Shown piece after piece: positions 45,698 to 55,075 of a DNA stretch of 64,000 bases. The position numbers and the translations under genes were made by a program. Under the pieces are notes generated by a model. The model saw only the letters and a list, made by a program, of their open reading frames with translations. It was not told the origin of the DNA and ran no database searches. This DNA is from Eubacterium sp. (GTDB lineage: Bacteria; Bacillota; Clostridia; Lachnospirales; Lachnospiraceae): positions 1 through 64,000 of the forward strand of contig JAILOU010000029.1 of assembly GCA_024690665.1 (NCBI GenBank), read 5' to 3'. How positions within the stretch are numbered: the first letter of the stretch is position 1; each line of letters begins with the position of its first letter.

Positions 45698-46900
45698 TTA
45701 TTCAAGTTTCGTGATAAATTCCATACCTTTCGGGTCTTCCTCCGTAAGAAGCGTATGGAAATCCAAGATCATGTCACTGATAATATCGGTTCTTTGATAC
45801 AGAGAACTTCCGGTTACCCAGCAGTTGCCCTCCTTTACAGCCTTAAGGTCTGCGATACTTGGATCTTTTGCCAGCAGATCGTCCATCGTCTTAACCGTGC
45901 TGTCGATACTTCCATTATACACGATATAATCCGCATCCTGTGCAGCATCATAGAATGCCTCGATACTCATATTAACAGAACTTCTGCCTTCTTCATCCAC
46001 AAGATTAGAGAAGATATACTGACCGCCCGCCATGGAAATCATGGTCGGCACGTAATCGGTACTGGCTCTGCATACTGCCTTGTTGTCTGTGGAAATATAG
46101 AAGAACGCAACGGTCTTTCCTGTATTTTCAAAGTCTTCCAATGTCGCAATCTTATCTTCCTGCGCCTCAAAGAATGTCTGTGCATCCTCTTCGTGCCCTG
46201 TTAATACCGCATAGAGTTTAATCCATTCCATACGACCAAGCGGATTCGACTCATAGCTTGAGCGATCTACCAATACCGGAATGTCCAGATCCTCAATCAT
46301 CTCCTGCACTTCCGGCGTATGATAGATCATCGTGGATTCAATCGCAAGGTCACAGTTATTCGCCAAAAGCACTTCATAATCCGGCTGCGAATACTTACCT
46401 GCATAAGTCATAGCGCCGCTTTCAAGTGCTTTAATCGGTGCATCAAAGGTCCATCCGTCTGTATCAAGCGATGTCATCGTCACCACATCAAGCGCATCCA
46501 TTGCGTTAAACAGCGCCATCTCTGCAGTTGCCGCAAGATAGATATTACTCGGCTCATTTATTACCGTGATATCTTCACTTAGCCCCTGCGGAGCTTCTTG
46601 TCCGGACGGCACATATAAAAACTGTCCTTCTTCACTGATATCAATCAGCGCATAACCATCTTCGTATTTATATACATCAAACTCCGTTGCATATTCCAGA
46701 TCCACGGTTGACTCATAAGTCAGCCCTTCAATCTCCGGTGCCTGGGTATCCGATGATGTTTCGGTTGTCGAAACTGCTTCTGTCTGCGATGAAGTCGCTT
46801 CCTCTCCGGCATCTGAGCCGCATCCCGTCATCGCACACATCGCAAGCATAATACCGGCCAGCGCTGTGCCTAAAACTCTAGTTCTGTTCATTTTCTTCAT
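45698..46900 (-). CDS. Substrate-binding lipoprotein of the ABC importer
   Basis: A 400-aa binding protein of the BtuF/FepB class. The signal peptide ends in the lipobox AMTGC at about residues 22-26, then an acidic Ser/Thr linker (to about 55). The binding domain has the two-lobe helical-backbone layout (ITVINEPSNIYLA ... DLAIESTMIYHTPEV ... VLVDRSSYESNPLGRMEWIKLY). Its start overlaps the surface protein gene by 23 nt. The C-terminal part of that upstream protein is a divergent copy of this protein's first lobe. Confidence 0.92.
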   Translation of the reverse strand: MKKMNRTRVLGTALAGIMLAMCAMTGCGSDAGEEATSSQTEAVSTTETSSDTQAPEIEGLTYESTVDLEYATEFDVYKYEDGYALIDISEEGQFLYVPSGQEAPQGLSEDITVINEPSNIYLAATAEMALFNAMDALDVVTMTSLDTDGWTFDAPIKALESGAMTYAGKYSQPDYEVLLANNCDLAIESTMIYHTPEVQEMIEDLDIPVLVDRSSYESNPLGRMEWIKLYAVLTGHEEDAQTFFEAQEDKIATLEDFENTGKTVAFFYISTDNKAVCRASTDYVPTMISMAGGQYIFSNLVDEEGRSSVNMSIEAFYDAAQDADYIVYNGSIDSTVKTMDDLLAKDPSIADLKAVKEGNCWVTGSSLYQRTDIISDMILDFHTLLTEEDPKGMEFITKLE

Positions 46901-49703
46901 AATCGTCTACTTCCTCTTCGAAGATTTCTTCTGCCTCATCTGCGCATCCATAGATTGCGCCATAGACCTTAATCCATTCTGCCTTTGCAAGATCTTCTTC
47001 TTCCAGATCAGCACGGTCAACAAAAACCGGCACATCAAGCGTTGCAAACCTGCTTGTTAAAGTCTCATACTTTTCCTTCGCATCCTTGATTGCACTCTTT
47101 TGCTCTTCCTGTTCTTCTTTCGTAGCGTCTTCATCCACTTCTTCCGGAAGAAGTGATGATGGCAGGATGGCAAGATCCGTCTTAATCTCAATCAATGATC
47201 GATAATCCGGATCGTCCAGACTTCCGATATCAATCATCGACTCATCTGCAATCGCTTCGATAATATCTTCATCTGTATATTCTGCGTCGGTATCAAGTCC
47301 GACACTTGTCACGTTCTTTTCTACGCCCAGCTGCTCTAACATTGCATAGGCATTCTCAGAAGAGGCAAATGTACTTTCCGATGGTACCGTGATAATAATA
47401 TATTCTTTTTCCAGTCCCGCCGGAATCTCCACATCCTCCGGCACCAGCAGATAGTTGATGACATTGTTTTGATACAACTGCGTCGTAATTTCTGTCTGCG
47501 ACTTTGCAACAACCTGTCCGTCATCGTCGTACTCTACTTCGTCTTCTTCTTGCTTCTTTTCATCTTCCTCATAGAATCCGGTCTCAGCTGTCACATCAAT
47601 CTGCACCAGCTTGATGCCATCGTCATAATCGAAGATTTTAAAATTCTTGGCGTACTCAATTTCCTCTGCCACGCCTCCGGTCAGCCCCAGGATTTCCGGT
47701 GCTTCTTCAGACAATTCTTCAGTATCTGCTTCTTGCGCAGTCGTAGTCTCTCCTCCACCGGCTGCTGCAAGCGAGATATAGATGGAATACTGAATCCAGT
47801 GCGGCGAAGACATTGCCGTCGTTCTTCCGACAATCGTGTTATTCGCATTGAGCGTTACCGGAATCGTAAAGGTCGAATTTCCTCCGCCCTGTCTTGCATA
47901 TACCTGACCACTTGCGCGCAGCTTATCATACTTAGTACTGCCAAATACGATCGTCGCATACGCCTTGCCATTCTTAACTGTAATCTTCGTACACTTAATA
48001 TAAGATAATCTTCCAGAACCGCCTGACCAGCTAAATCCATCCGGCTGATAAGTTCCGTCTGCCAGCGTTGTCGAACTGTCTACCGCAGAGGTGCTCACAC
48101 TAGATGCATCCGTACTTGTCGTTGACGCCGAACTTGAAGAATCATCTTCCGTCTTCGTCTCCAGGGTCGATGCCAGATTCGATTTGCTCGTCTTTTTCGC
48201 ACCGGCACTGTAGAAGATAATCTTGTGCTCATACCATTTGTCATATTTCTTAGAGTGCGCAGATATTGTCAGCGCTTCATCTAAGGTATCAACGGTAAAT
48301 GTATAGGTATAGTATCCATTTACCTTTTTATATTTCGAAAGTTTTTTCTTCTTTACCTTGGCTGCTTTCTTCGCAGTTCCAACATAGAGATAATCGTATC
48401 CCGTTCCGGTAAGCGACATCGTAATCTGGTACTTACCGTTCTTTTTCACCTTCAAGATTACGTGCTTTGTCTTAGCCTTCTTTGGTGCAATATAGAACAT
48501 CCGATTATCCGTTGCGGCCTTAATCTTATAGGTACATCCAACTTTCAGCTTCTTTTTCTTCGTTGGTGTCGTAATCGCCTCTTCTTCTTCAGACTCTTCC
48601 GTTGTTGTATTGTTATACGTATACTGCGCCGACTGATCATCAATATTGGCATCTCTTTTTGTTGACGTCAAAAGCGTCGGATGAATCGTATAGGTCACAT
48701 CATGTGGCGTAGACATCGCCGTTGTCGTTGCCACAATCGTATTATCCGCATTAAGTGTCAGCGGAATTTCAAATGATGTCGCGCTCGAGGTCTGATTCGT
48801 AGGCTGATACGTCGTAGAGCCCACTACCAGTTTCGATATCTTACCACTCGAAAATGTTATGATGCCCGTCACTTCTCCTGCTGCCACCTTAATCTGATTG
48901 CAGGTAATCGTAAGCTTACCTGTTCCTCCGCTGTATGTAAATTCATCTGCCGTATAATAACCGTCCGCATATTGGCATTTCAAAGTAATTGTCATATCAT
49001 AGTCCACCCAGTGAGGCGTACTCATGGCCGTTGTATAACCTGACAATGTAAAACTTTCTCCTATGGTAACCGGTACCTTCGCATAATTCCCTGTATCACT
49101 GACCGTTGTAGAATAAGACGTTCCATTCACTTTAAACTTCGTATAATACTTTGAGCTTACGCGGATGTATGCATACGTCTTTCCATTTTCTACTACAATC
49201 TTGTCGCAGTAAAATGTCGCCTTACCGGTTCCTCCGGTGACTGAAAAATCCGAAGCATAATAGGTTCCATCCAAAAGCGATGTACTGTTGTCAAATGTAG
49301 ACGACTGCGTTCTGACCGTTGCCGTACTACTTGACGCCATACGCTTTTTAGTCGTTGTCTTTTCAGTCTCTTCCTCATCAGCTTCCTCTGAAACCACTTT
49401 GCTCTCTTGCAGTTCCTTTTCTTCTGATTCTGTCGATGCACTTGTATCATCAGATGTTACTTCCAACTCGCTTTCTTCTGTCGTCGTTTCTGCACTAACA
49501 GATTCTTCCTCTACAGTCTCTTCTTCTGTTTCCTGAGAAGTGGTTTCTTCCACCTCTTCTTGCGTCTCTTCTGCTTCATCCGATGTACTTTCTTCCGACT
49601 CGCTCTCACACTCTGTCTGCGTCATTGCAAATGCCGGTACCGGCGACGCGCTCACAGATGCCGCAAGTGCCGCAATTAAAAGTCTCACCTTAAGATTTTT
49701 CAT
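46878..49703 (-). CDS. Surface protein with TTAMSxPH repeats and half binding domain
   Basis: A 941-aa exported protein. A signal peptide (1-27) leads into an acidic low-complexity region (30-115). Repeat 1 (145-242) and repeat 2 (247-344) are followed by a Lys-rich beta domain (386-500) and repeat 3 (549-646). Each repeat keeps one Cys (166, 268, 571) and TTAMS[TS]PH ending in His231, His334 or His635. Residues about 665-941 resemble the first lobe of the neighbouring binding protein and end near AEWIKVYGAIYG. No sortase motif or membrane anchor is visible. The repeats probably bind the operon's ligand; heme or a corrinoid is my inference. The ATG at 49703 follows GAGGTGAAG. Confidence 0.78.
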   Translation of the reverse strand: MKNLKVRLLIAALAASVSASPVPAFAMTQTECESESEESTSDEAEETQEEVEETTSQETEEETVEEESVSAETTTEESELEVTSDDTSASTESEEKELQESKVVSEEADEEETEKTTTKKRMASSSTATVRTQSSTFDNSTSLLDGTYYASDFSVTGGTGKATFYCDKIVVENGKTYAYIRVSSKYYTKFKVNGTSYSTTVSDTGNYAKVPVTIGESFTLSGYTTAMSTPHWVDYDMTITLKCQYADGYYTADEFTYSGGTGKLTITCNQIKVAAGEVTGIITFSSGKISKLVVGSTTYQPTNQTSSATSFEIPLTLNADNTIVATTTAMSTPHDVTYTIHPTLLTSTKRDANIDDQSAQYTYNNTTTEESEEEEAITTPTKKKKLKVGCTYKIKAATDNRMFYIAPKKAKTKHVILKVKKNGKYQITMSLTGTGYDYLYVGTAKKAAKVKKKKLSKYKKVNGYYTYTFTVDTLDEALTISAHSKKYDKWYEHKIIFYSAGAKKTSKSNLASTLETKTEDDSSSSASTTSTDASSVSTSAVDSSTTLADGTYQPDGFSWSGGSGRLSYIKCTKITVKNGKAYATIVFGSTKYDKLRASGQVYARQGGGNSTFTIPVTLNANNTIVGRTTAMSSPHWIQYSIYISLAAAGGGETTTAQEADTEELSEEAPEILGLTGGVAEEIEYAKNFKIFDYDDGIKLVQIDVTAETGFYEEDEKKQEEDEVEYDDDGQVVAKSQTEITTQLYQNNVINYLLVPEDVEIPAGLEKEYIIITVPSESTFASSENAYAMLEQLGVEKNVTSVGLDTDAEYTDEDIIEAIADESMIDIGSLDDPDYRSLIEIKTDLAILPSSLLPEEVDEDATKEEQEEQKSAIKDAKEKYETLTSRFATLDVPVFVDRADLEEEDLAKAEWIKVYGAIYGCADEAEEIFEEEVDDYEENEQN

Positions 49704-49735
49704 ATTCTTCACCTCATAGTTTATATGATAGCACA

Positions 49736-49761
49736 AGAAAGCCTGAATGCTCAGGCTTTCT
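49736..49761 (-). terminator. Hairpin between chelatase and surface protein genes
   Basis: AGAAAGCCTGA (49736-49746) pairs with TCAGGCTTTCT (49751-49761). The T-run is short, so it may only partly terminate and lower downstream expression. Confidence 0.6.
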
Positions 49762-49778
49762 GCGTTATCATATGAAGA

Positions 49779-52076
49779 TTATTTTTTTACTTTAACCTTA
49801 ATCGTAATTGTCTTTGATGCACCATTATAGTTCGTGGTTGCTTTTGAAGTAACCTTAACCTTTACCTTATAAGTACCCTTTTTAGTACCCTTCTTAACGG
49901 TTACTTTACCCTTGCTGTTTACTTTAATTTTCTTATTGGACTTTGTAACTTTATAGGAAACACTTGTCTTGCTGCTTGCACCAATTTTGAATGTTTTCTT
50001 GCTCTTCTTAAGCGCCTTCATCTTATATGTTTTTGTCACGCTGCTAGCTGAAAGTTTTGAAGATGCTTTTTTAATCGTAAATGTTGTTGTCTTAGAGTTC
50101 TTCGTGTTATCTCCTGTAGCAGTTACCGTAACCTTGGCAGTTCCTGCGTTTGTGTTGTTAGCGTATGTAACTTTATAATCAGAACTTGAAACAACGCTGC
50201 CATCTACCTTGACAGTAACAGCAGGCTTCTTAGCCTTTCCATCGTAAGTGTAGCTTTTTGTCTTTAAAGTAACCGTTGCTTTGCTAAGGTCAATCTTTTT
50301 AGCATCAACTGCTTCTGCAATCGCTGCTTTTTCTTCTGCAATGGCCGTTGCTTCCGCTGTATCAGCTGCTGTCTGCGCTGCCTCTTTTTTATCAGAGTCT
50401 GTCATCAATGCCATTGCCACATGTTCGTTATAAAGCGCCTGAATATCTTCTAATTCTCCAAGTCCATTTACCTGGCAGTTCACTTCAAATCCGGCCGCTG
50501 TAAATAACGTCTTCCATGAATCTTCATCATCACCTGCCATATCGTTATTGGCATGATCTCCCGCTACTACCATTAACGGACGAAGAACAACCTTTGTATA
50601 ACCATCAGCCTTAACTTGTGCAATAATATTGTCAACACTTGTGCTTTCCGGTTCACCTTCAACTGTTCCTACATAGCAGTTTGAATAATTTAAATTATCC
50701 ATAGCCTCCTGCATATAAGTATATGTTGATTTAGCTTCATGAGAAGTTCCATGTCCCATAAATACAAATGCAGTTTCATCATCTGTTACTGCCTGTGCAG
50801 TAGATGAAAATCCGGCATCTTCAGCTGCAGCAGCTACTACGTAGCGAGCAACTCTTGACTTATCTGTATCTGTAGTTAATAGAGGATCTGAGTATGTAAC
50901 TTCAACGCTCCATGTTGTATTAGCAGAAAGATATGTATCCACTGTCTCCTGTAATTCATCATATTCTGAACCACTCATCAAATGCGTTGGAACAATTACA
51001 AGTTCTGTAACTTCGGCTTGCTGCGCATTATCCAATGCCTGCTCCACATTATTAATATACTCTTCATCTCTCGCCTGAATATGGTTGATAATAATCTGTG
51101 AAGTAAATGCTCTTCTTACATCATAGTCAGAATTTGCTTCCGCAATAGCACTTTCAACTGCACCAATTGTAGCTGCTCTGCTTGAGTTGTAGCTTGTACC
51201 AAAGCTGACAACAAGCATTTCTTTTGTTTTTGTCGGTGCCTCATTGAGCGGATCATCATCATCTGCGTTACCTGTTTCTTCAGTAAAGTAATCAGCCTGT
51301 TCTACTTCAGCCTTCTGCTCATCCGTAAGCGCATTAAAATAAAATCTGGACAGTTCACAATACTTATCTGTATTATCGGTTCTAGTCTGCGAATTGTTTG
51401 CATTAATCAATTCATCGACAAGCTCAGGTGTTGCAGAAATGCTCGCCTCTGCATCCTCAACCGACAAATCGCCAATCACTTCATCTACAATCGTGTTTGT
51501 ATAGTCTGCTGTCGTTAAAGTATTAGTAGATGTATTAACTGTAAACTGACGTCCGTAAAAGACTTTATATTTACTCGCTTCTCCGTCATCATATTTAGTA
51601 AGATACTTATTTGAAACCGCCAGGAATGGAATCACATAATTTTCATCACTATCAAGATAATCCTCAGAAAGTGGAATTGTAAATTCATACTTTCCTTCAT
51701 AATTTGTCACAGTACTTGCCGTATAAGTCAGCCAGCCATTTTCTTCCGTACGATTTGTATCCTCTCCTGCATCTCCAAGAGTTTCATACGCGTTTGACCA
51801 GCCTCCCATAACTAGTTTCTGATATCCGGTACCACTCAATACCACAACAAGACTCGTAGTAGAACCCTCTGTGGATAAATACGCATACACTGGCTTAAAC
51901 ATGGTTGCAGTATTCTCCCCAATCGTTAAGGATGTGGTTGTAACTTCCGTATTTGTCAGTGCGCTCACCGACTGCTGACTTGTTGTTGCGGCATCAGCCT
52001 GCGTCAGCATTGCAGGTGTACCCATTGTTGCTACGACTGCCAGCGCAAGTACTGCTGACAAAATCTTCTTTTTCAT
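49779..52076 (-). CDS. Exported CbiK-type chelatase with Ig-like tail
   Basis: A 765-aa exported protein. It has a signal peptide (1-30, ending ADAA) and a beta-rich domain (about 45-180) sharing LSGTGY and layout with residues 386-500 of the surface protein. A CbiK/sirohydrochlorin cobaltochelatase domain (about 284-553) follows, with MLVVSFGTS, VIVPTHLMSG, MGHGTSHEA (His442) and PLMVVAGDHANNDMAGDD (His508). His442 and His508 match the two metal-binding His of CbiK. A Lys/Thr-rich Ig-like domain pair (595-765) ends it. Start: the ATG at 52076 after GAGAGGAG. Cobalt insertion outside the cell, or tetrapyrrole binding, are both possible. Confidence 0.88.
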   Translation of the reverse strand: MKKKILSAVLALAVVATMGTPAMLTQADAATTSQQSVSALTNTEVTTTSLTIGENTATMFKPVYAYLSTEGSTTSLVVVLSGTGYQKLVMGGWSNAYETLGDAGEDTNRTEENGWLTYTASTVTNYEGKYEFTIPLSEDYLDSDENYVIPFLAVSNKYLTKYDDGEASKYKVFYGRQFTVNTSTNTLTTADYTNTIVDEVIGDLSVEDAEASISATPELVDELINANNSQTRTDNTDKYCELSRFYFNALTDEQKAEVEQADYFTEETGNADDDDPLNEAPTKTKEMLVVSFGTSYNSSRAATIGAVESAIAEANSDYDVRRAFTSQIIINHIQARDEEYINNVEQALDNAQQAEVTELVIVPTHLMSGSEYDELQETVDTYLSANTTWSVEVTYSDPLLTTDTDKSRVARYVVAAAAEDAGFSSTAQAVTDDETAFVFMGHGTSHEAKSTYTYMQEAMDNLNYSNCYVGTVEGEPESTSVDNIIAQVKADGYTKVVLRPLMVVAGDHANNDMAGDDEDSWKTLFTAAGFEVNCQVNGLGELEDIQALYNEHVAMALMTDSDKKEAAQTAADTAEATAIAEEKAAIAEAVDAKKIDLSKATVTLKTKSYTYDGKAKKPAVTVKVDGSVVSSSDYKVTYANNTNAGTAKVTVTATGDNTKNSKTTTFTIKKASSKLSASSVTKTYKMKALKKSKKTFKIGASSKTSVSYKVTKSNKKIKVNSKGKVTVKKGTKKGTYKVKVKVTSKATTNYNGASKTITIKVKVKK

Positions 52077-52154
52077 AAAAATATCTCCTCTCAAAATACA
52101 AGATTTTCTTAAGAACCCAAAATCTTATATAATCCCCCAACGTCTGTCTAAAGC

Positions 52155-52187
52155 GAAAAAAAATACACCTGCTTTAATCACAAGTGC
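52155..52187 (-). terminator. Riboswitch expression-platform terminator
   Basis: CACCTG (52166-52171) pairs with CAAGTG (52181-52186), followed on the minus strand by a run of eight Ts at 52163-52156. It lies between the cobalamin aptamer and the chelatase start. A second hairpin, AAGATTTT/AAAATCTT near 52101-52127, precedes the ribosome-binding site. Confidence 0.72.
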
Positions 52188-52194
52188 ATCATAA

Positions 52195-52483
52195 ATATGC
52201 AACTCCACCTCCCGAGTTTCAGTCACACATTTTCTTGGCACACATTCCGAAGCAATACCAATCTTCTCTTCTTCCAGCAGGTTTCCTGGCTGACAGATCA
52301 TCACCTTATCGCGCCTTCTCAAACAGACGAGCCACATTTTCTGTGACAGACTCTGCTCAATGACATGTCTGTGATAAGATTCCCTGCTTACAGTGGTCGG
52401 ACCGTTCAGGATTCACACCTGATTCCCTTTTACTCTGCGCCCTTAGAGCACTGACACTGGACGAATCTTTCGTTTTGAATTCT
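52195..52483 (-). promoter_or_regulatory. Cobalamin riboswitch
   Basis: Read on the minus strand the leader shows the B12-element landmarks in order: AAGGGAATC, GGTGTGAATCC, GGTCCGACCACTGT and the B12 box GCCAGGAAACCTGC (52277-52290). Position after a strong promoter and before a terminator fits a transcriptional off-switch. It ties the chelatase, surface protein and ABC importer to corrinoid supply. Confidence 0.93.
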
Positions 52484-52489
52484 AGGTAT

Positions 52490-52518
52490 ATACTAACATC
52501 ACACCTATAACGCGTCAA
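52490..52518 (-). promoter_or_regulatory. Promoter of the cobalamin-riboswitch operon
   Basis: TTGACG (52518-52513) and TAGTAT (52495-52490) are spaced by exactly 17 nt on the minus strand. Transcription should begin near 52483, at the 5' end of the aptamer. Confidence 0.8.
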
Positions 52519-52580
52519 TGGACACGCCATATCAAAATTGAATGATGGCATGCCCATTTTGCATATCGAGACCTTATAAT

Positions 52581-54221
52581 CTATTCTTCGCCGAAGAATA
52601 GCTTTAAGTCATCTTCTACAGTTCCAATTCCTGCAATTCCAAAGTTTTCAACTAAAACCTTTGCAACATTTTCTGACAGAAAAGCCGGAAGTGTCGGTCC
52701 AAGATGGATATTTTTAACGCCCAGGTATAAAAGCGCAAGAAGAACGATAACCGCCTTTTGCTCATACCATGCAATGTTATAGACAATCGGAAGATCATTG
52801 ATATCATCAAGTCCGAATACCTCTTTCAGTTTCAGCGCAATCAGTGCAAGCGAATAAGAATCGTTACACTGTCCGGCATCTAGTACGCGAGGGATTCCTC
52901 CGATGTCTCCAAGGTCTAACTTGTTATATTTATACTTTGCACAGCCAGCCGTTAAGATAACTGCATCCTTCGGCAGTTTTTCGGCAAATTCAGTGTAGTA
53001 AGAGCGTGACTTTTGACGACCATCACAGCCTGCCATTACGACAAATTTCTTAATCGCACCACTCTTAACAGCATCTACCACTTTATCAGCAAGGGCAAAC
53101 ACCTGCTCATGCGCGAATCCACCCACGATGCTTCCGGATTCAATCTCCTTTGGCGGCTGACACTTCTTCGCCTGCTCAATGATTGGTGTAAAGTCCTTTA
53201 CCTGACCATAAGGAGCATCGATATGTCCACAGCCCGGGAACCCTGCTGCACCGGTTGTCCACAGACGATCCTTATAGCTATCCTTAGGCGGAACAATGCA
53301 GTTTGTTGTCATCAGAATCGGACCGTTAAAGCTTTCGAATTCTTCCTTCTGCTTCCACCAGGCATTTCCGTAATTACCTGCAAAGTGATCATACTTTTTA
53401 AAGAAAGGATAGTAATGACCTGCCAGCATCTCAGAATGCGTATAGACATCCACCCCGGTTCCCTTCGTCTGCTCTAAGAGCTGCTCAAGATCTTTTAAAT
53501 CATGACCGGAGATTAAGATACCCGGATTCGAACGAACACCAATATCAACCGTCGTAAGTTCCGGATGACCGTATGCGGAAGTATTTGCCTCATCAAGATC
53601 TGCCATACCCTGCACACCGTATTTACCGGTTTCAAGTGTCAACGCAATTAAATCATCTACGCTAAGAGAATCGTCCAGTGTCTTGGCAAGCGCTTCCTGC
53701 ATAAAGGCGTCAAGTTCCAGATCGTCTTTCATCAGTGCATTTGCGTGCTTGGTATAAGCTGCAAGACCTTTGATTCCGTAGATAATCAGTTCACGAAGAG
53801 AACGGATATCCTCATCCTTGGTTGCAAGAATACCAACCAGTTTTGCTTTTGTCTCATAAGCAGATTCATCACTATTCCAGCTTGCTGCTTTTGGGAGTAC
53901 CGCCTTATTCTCCACCTGGCTTAATAGCATTTCCTTTTGCTCAATAGTCTGTGTAATTCTTTTTACCATTACTTCACGGTCGAAGTTCGCATTGGTAATC
54001 GTCGCAAATAAATTTACCGATACCAAATGATTAACCTCTTCGCTCACTGCCTTTCCTTCTTTTCGAAGCTGCGTTGTCACAGCGCTAAGCCCTTTCGTCA
54101 CATAGATGAGAAGATCTTGCATCAGCGCAACCTCCGGTTTCTTACCACAGACGCCCGATACCGTACATCCTGTGCAACCTGCTGTTTCCTGACATTGGTA
54201 ACAAAACATTTTATTTTCCAT
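52581..54221 (-). CDS. hcp: Hybrid cluster protein (hydroxylamine/NO reductase)
   Basis: A 546-aa iron-sulfur protein. The N-terminal cluster motif begins [15 protein letters not shown]...CGK. The hybrid-cluster ligands are in [11 protein letters not shown], the [10 protein letters not shown] and GFPGCGHID region, and [16 protein letters not shown]. It reduces hydroxylamine or nitric oxide in anaerobes. It is divergent from its likely regulator, with a GTTGC-N4-GCAAC palindrome centred at -41.5 of its predicted start, the class II activation position. Confidence 0.97.
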   Translation of the reverse strand: MENKMFCYQCQETAGCTGCTVSGVCGKKPEVALMQDLLIYVTKGLSAVTTQLRKEGKAVSEEVNHLVSVNLFATITNANFDREVMVKRITQTIEQKEMLLSQVENKAVLPKAASWNSDESAYETKAKLVGILATKDEDIRSLRELIIYGIKGLAAYTKHANALMKDDLELDAFMQEALAKTLDDSLSVDDLIALTLETGKYGVQGMADLDEANTSAYGHPELTTVDIGVRSNPGILISGHDLKDLEQLLEQTKGTGVDVYTHSEMLAGHYYPFFKKYDHFAGNYGNAWWKQKEEFESFNGPILMTTNCIVPPKDSYKDRLWTTGAAGFPGCGHIDAPYGQVKDFTPIIEQAKKCQPPKEIESGSIVGGFAHEQVFALADKVVDAVKSGAIKKFVVMAGCDGRQKSRSYYTEFAEKLPKDAVILTAGCAKYKYNKLDLGDIGGIPRVLDAGQCNDSYSLALIALKLKEVFGLDDINDLPIVYNIAWYEQKAVIVLLALLYLGVKNIHLGPTLPAFLSENVAKVLVENFGIAGIGTVEDDLKLFFGEE

Positions 54222-54295
54222 TTCTTTTGTCCTCCTAACAAATCATTTACCTTTTGAAGTTGTACTTATTATAGAAGCTGCCCGGCATAAATTAT

Positions 54296-54309
54296 GTTGC
54301 CTACGCAAC
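54296..54309. promoter_or_regulatory. Shared operator between hcp and the Crp/Fnr gene
   Basis: GTTGCCTACGCAAC is centred at 54302.5. For hcp the -10 is TATAAT (54273-54268), which places the centre at -41.5. For the regulator's own promoter the -10 is TATAAT (54320-54325), which places the centre near -29, between -35 and -10. This predicts activation of hcp and autorepression. Confidence 0.8.
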
Positions 54310-54350
54310 ACATACCCGTTATAATAAAAGAAAATGTTTTGGAGGAGTCT

Positions 54351-55019
54351 ATGACAAAATCAAGTATGAAAATCTACGACAAGATTGATTTATTTCAAAA
54401 TATCGAAAGGGAGAACCTGACCACCATGCTGCATTGCCTGGGCGAAACTGTCCGCTCCTACAAAAAAGGCGAAATCATCATTATGGACCAGGAACATGTT
54501 GAACACGTCGGCATAGTGCTAAAAGGTTCTGTGCATATGATTAAGGAGGATCTGTGGGGTGAAAAGACACTCCTTGCCTATATGGCTGCAGGCGACCTGT
54601 TCGGAGAGACATTTGCCATACAAAAGTCGACGCGCTCTTATGTCACCTTTGTTGCCGCCTCAAACTGTGAAGTAATGTTCCTATCCTTGTATCATGTGCT
54701 GCACCCCTGTCCAAATGGCTGCGCCTTCCATCTGCAGATTACGGAGAATCTCTACAACCTGATAGGACTGAAAAATATTCAGTTAATGGAGAAGATCGAA
54801 GTCGTCTCTAAGACTTCCCTTCGTGACAAGATCTTGGCGTATCTGTCCTTACAGGCTCAAAAACAGCAGAGTCGCTACATCGACATTCCGCTGAATCGCT
54901 CTGAGATGGCAGAGTACCTACACGCCAACCGAAGCGCCATGACCAGAGAACTTGCCGCCATGCAAGAAGAAGGTCTGATTGACTTTGACAAAAACACTTT
55001 TATTTTGAAGAAAGAATAA
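54351..55019 (+). CDS. Crp/Fnr-family regulator, HcpR-like
   Basis: A 222-aa regulator with an N-terminal cyclic-nucleotide-binding-like barrel (about 15-135) and a C-terminal winged helix (YLHANRSAMTRELAAM recognition helix). There is no N-terminal Fnr-type Cys cluster; two cysteines occur mid-protein (LHPCPNGC). The ATG at 54351 follows GGAGGAG. Its position opposite hcp and the shared palindrome suggest an HcpR-type nitrosative-stress activator. The effector (heme, NO or another) is not evident. Confidence 0.9.
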   Translation: MTKSSMKIYDKIDLFQNIERENLTTMLHCLGETVRSYKKGEIIIMDQEHVEHVGIVLKGSVHMIKEDLWGEKTLLAYMAAGDLFGETFAIQKSTRSYVTFVAASNCEVMFLSLYHVLHPCPNGCAFHLQITENLYNLIGLKNIQLMEKIEVVSKTSLRDKILAYLSLQAQKQQSRYIDIPLNRSEMAEYLHANRSAMTRELAAMQEEGLIDFDKNTFILKKE

Positions 55020-55024
55020 AATAA

Positions 55025-55054
55025 CAGCCGCCCACAACTAAGTGCGAGCGGCTG
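55025..55054 (-). terminator. Terminator of the 198-aa protein gene
   Basis: CAGCCGC (55025-55031) pairs with GCGGCTG (55048-55054), with further partial pairing in the loop and a T-rich tail on the minus strand (TTATTTTATT). Convergent with the regulator gene. Confidence 0.7.
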
Positions 55055-55075
55055 CCTCGTTACCCTGAAACTTCA

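Noticed and set aside
52125-52557. Short minus-strand frames inside the cobalamin leader
   Set aside because: They coincide with the riboswitch aptamer and terminator and have no ribosome-binding site or recognisable product.
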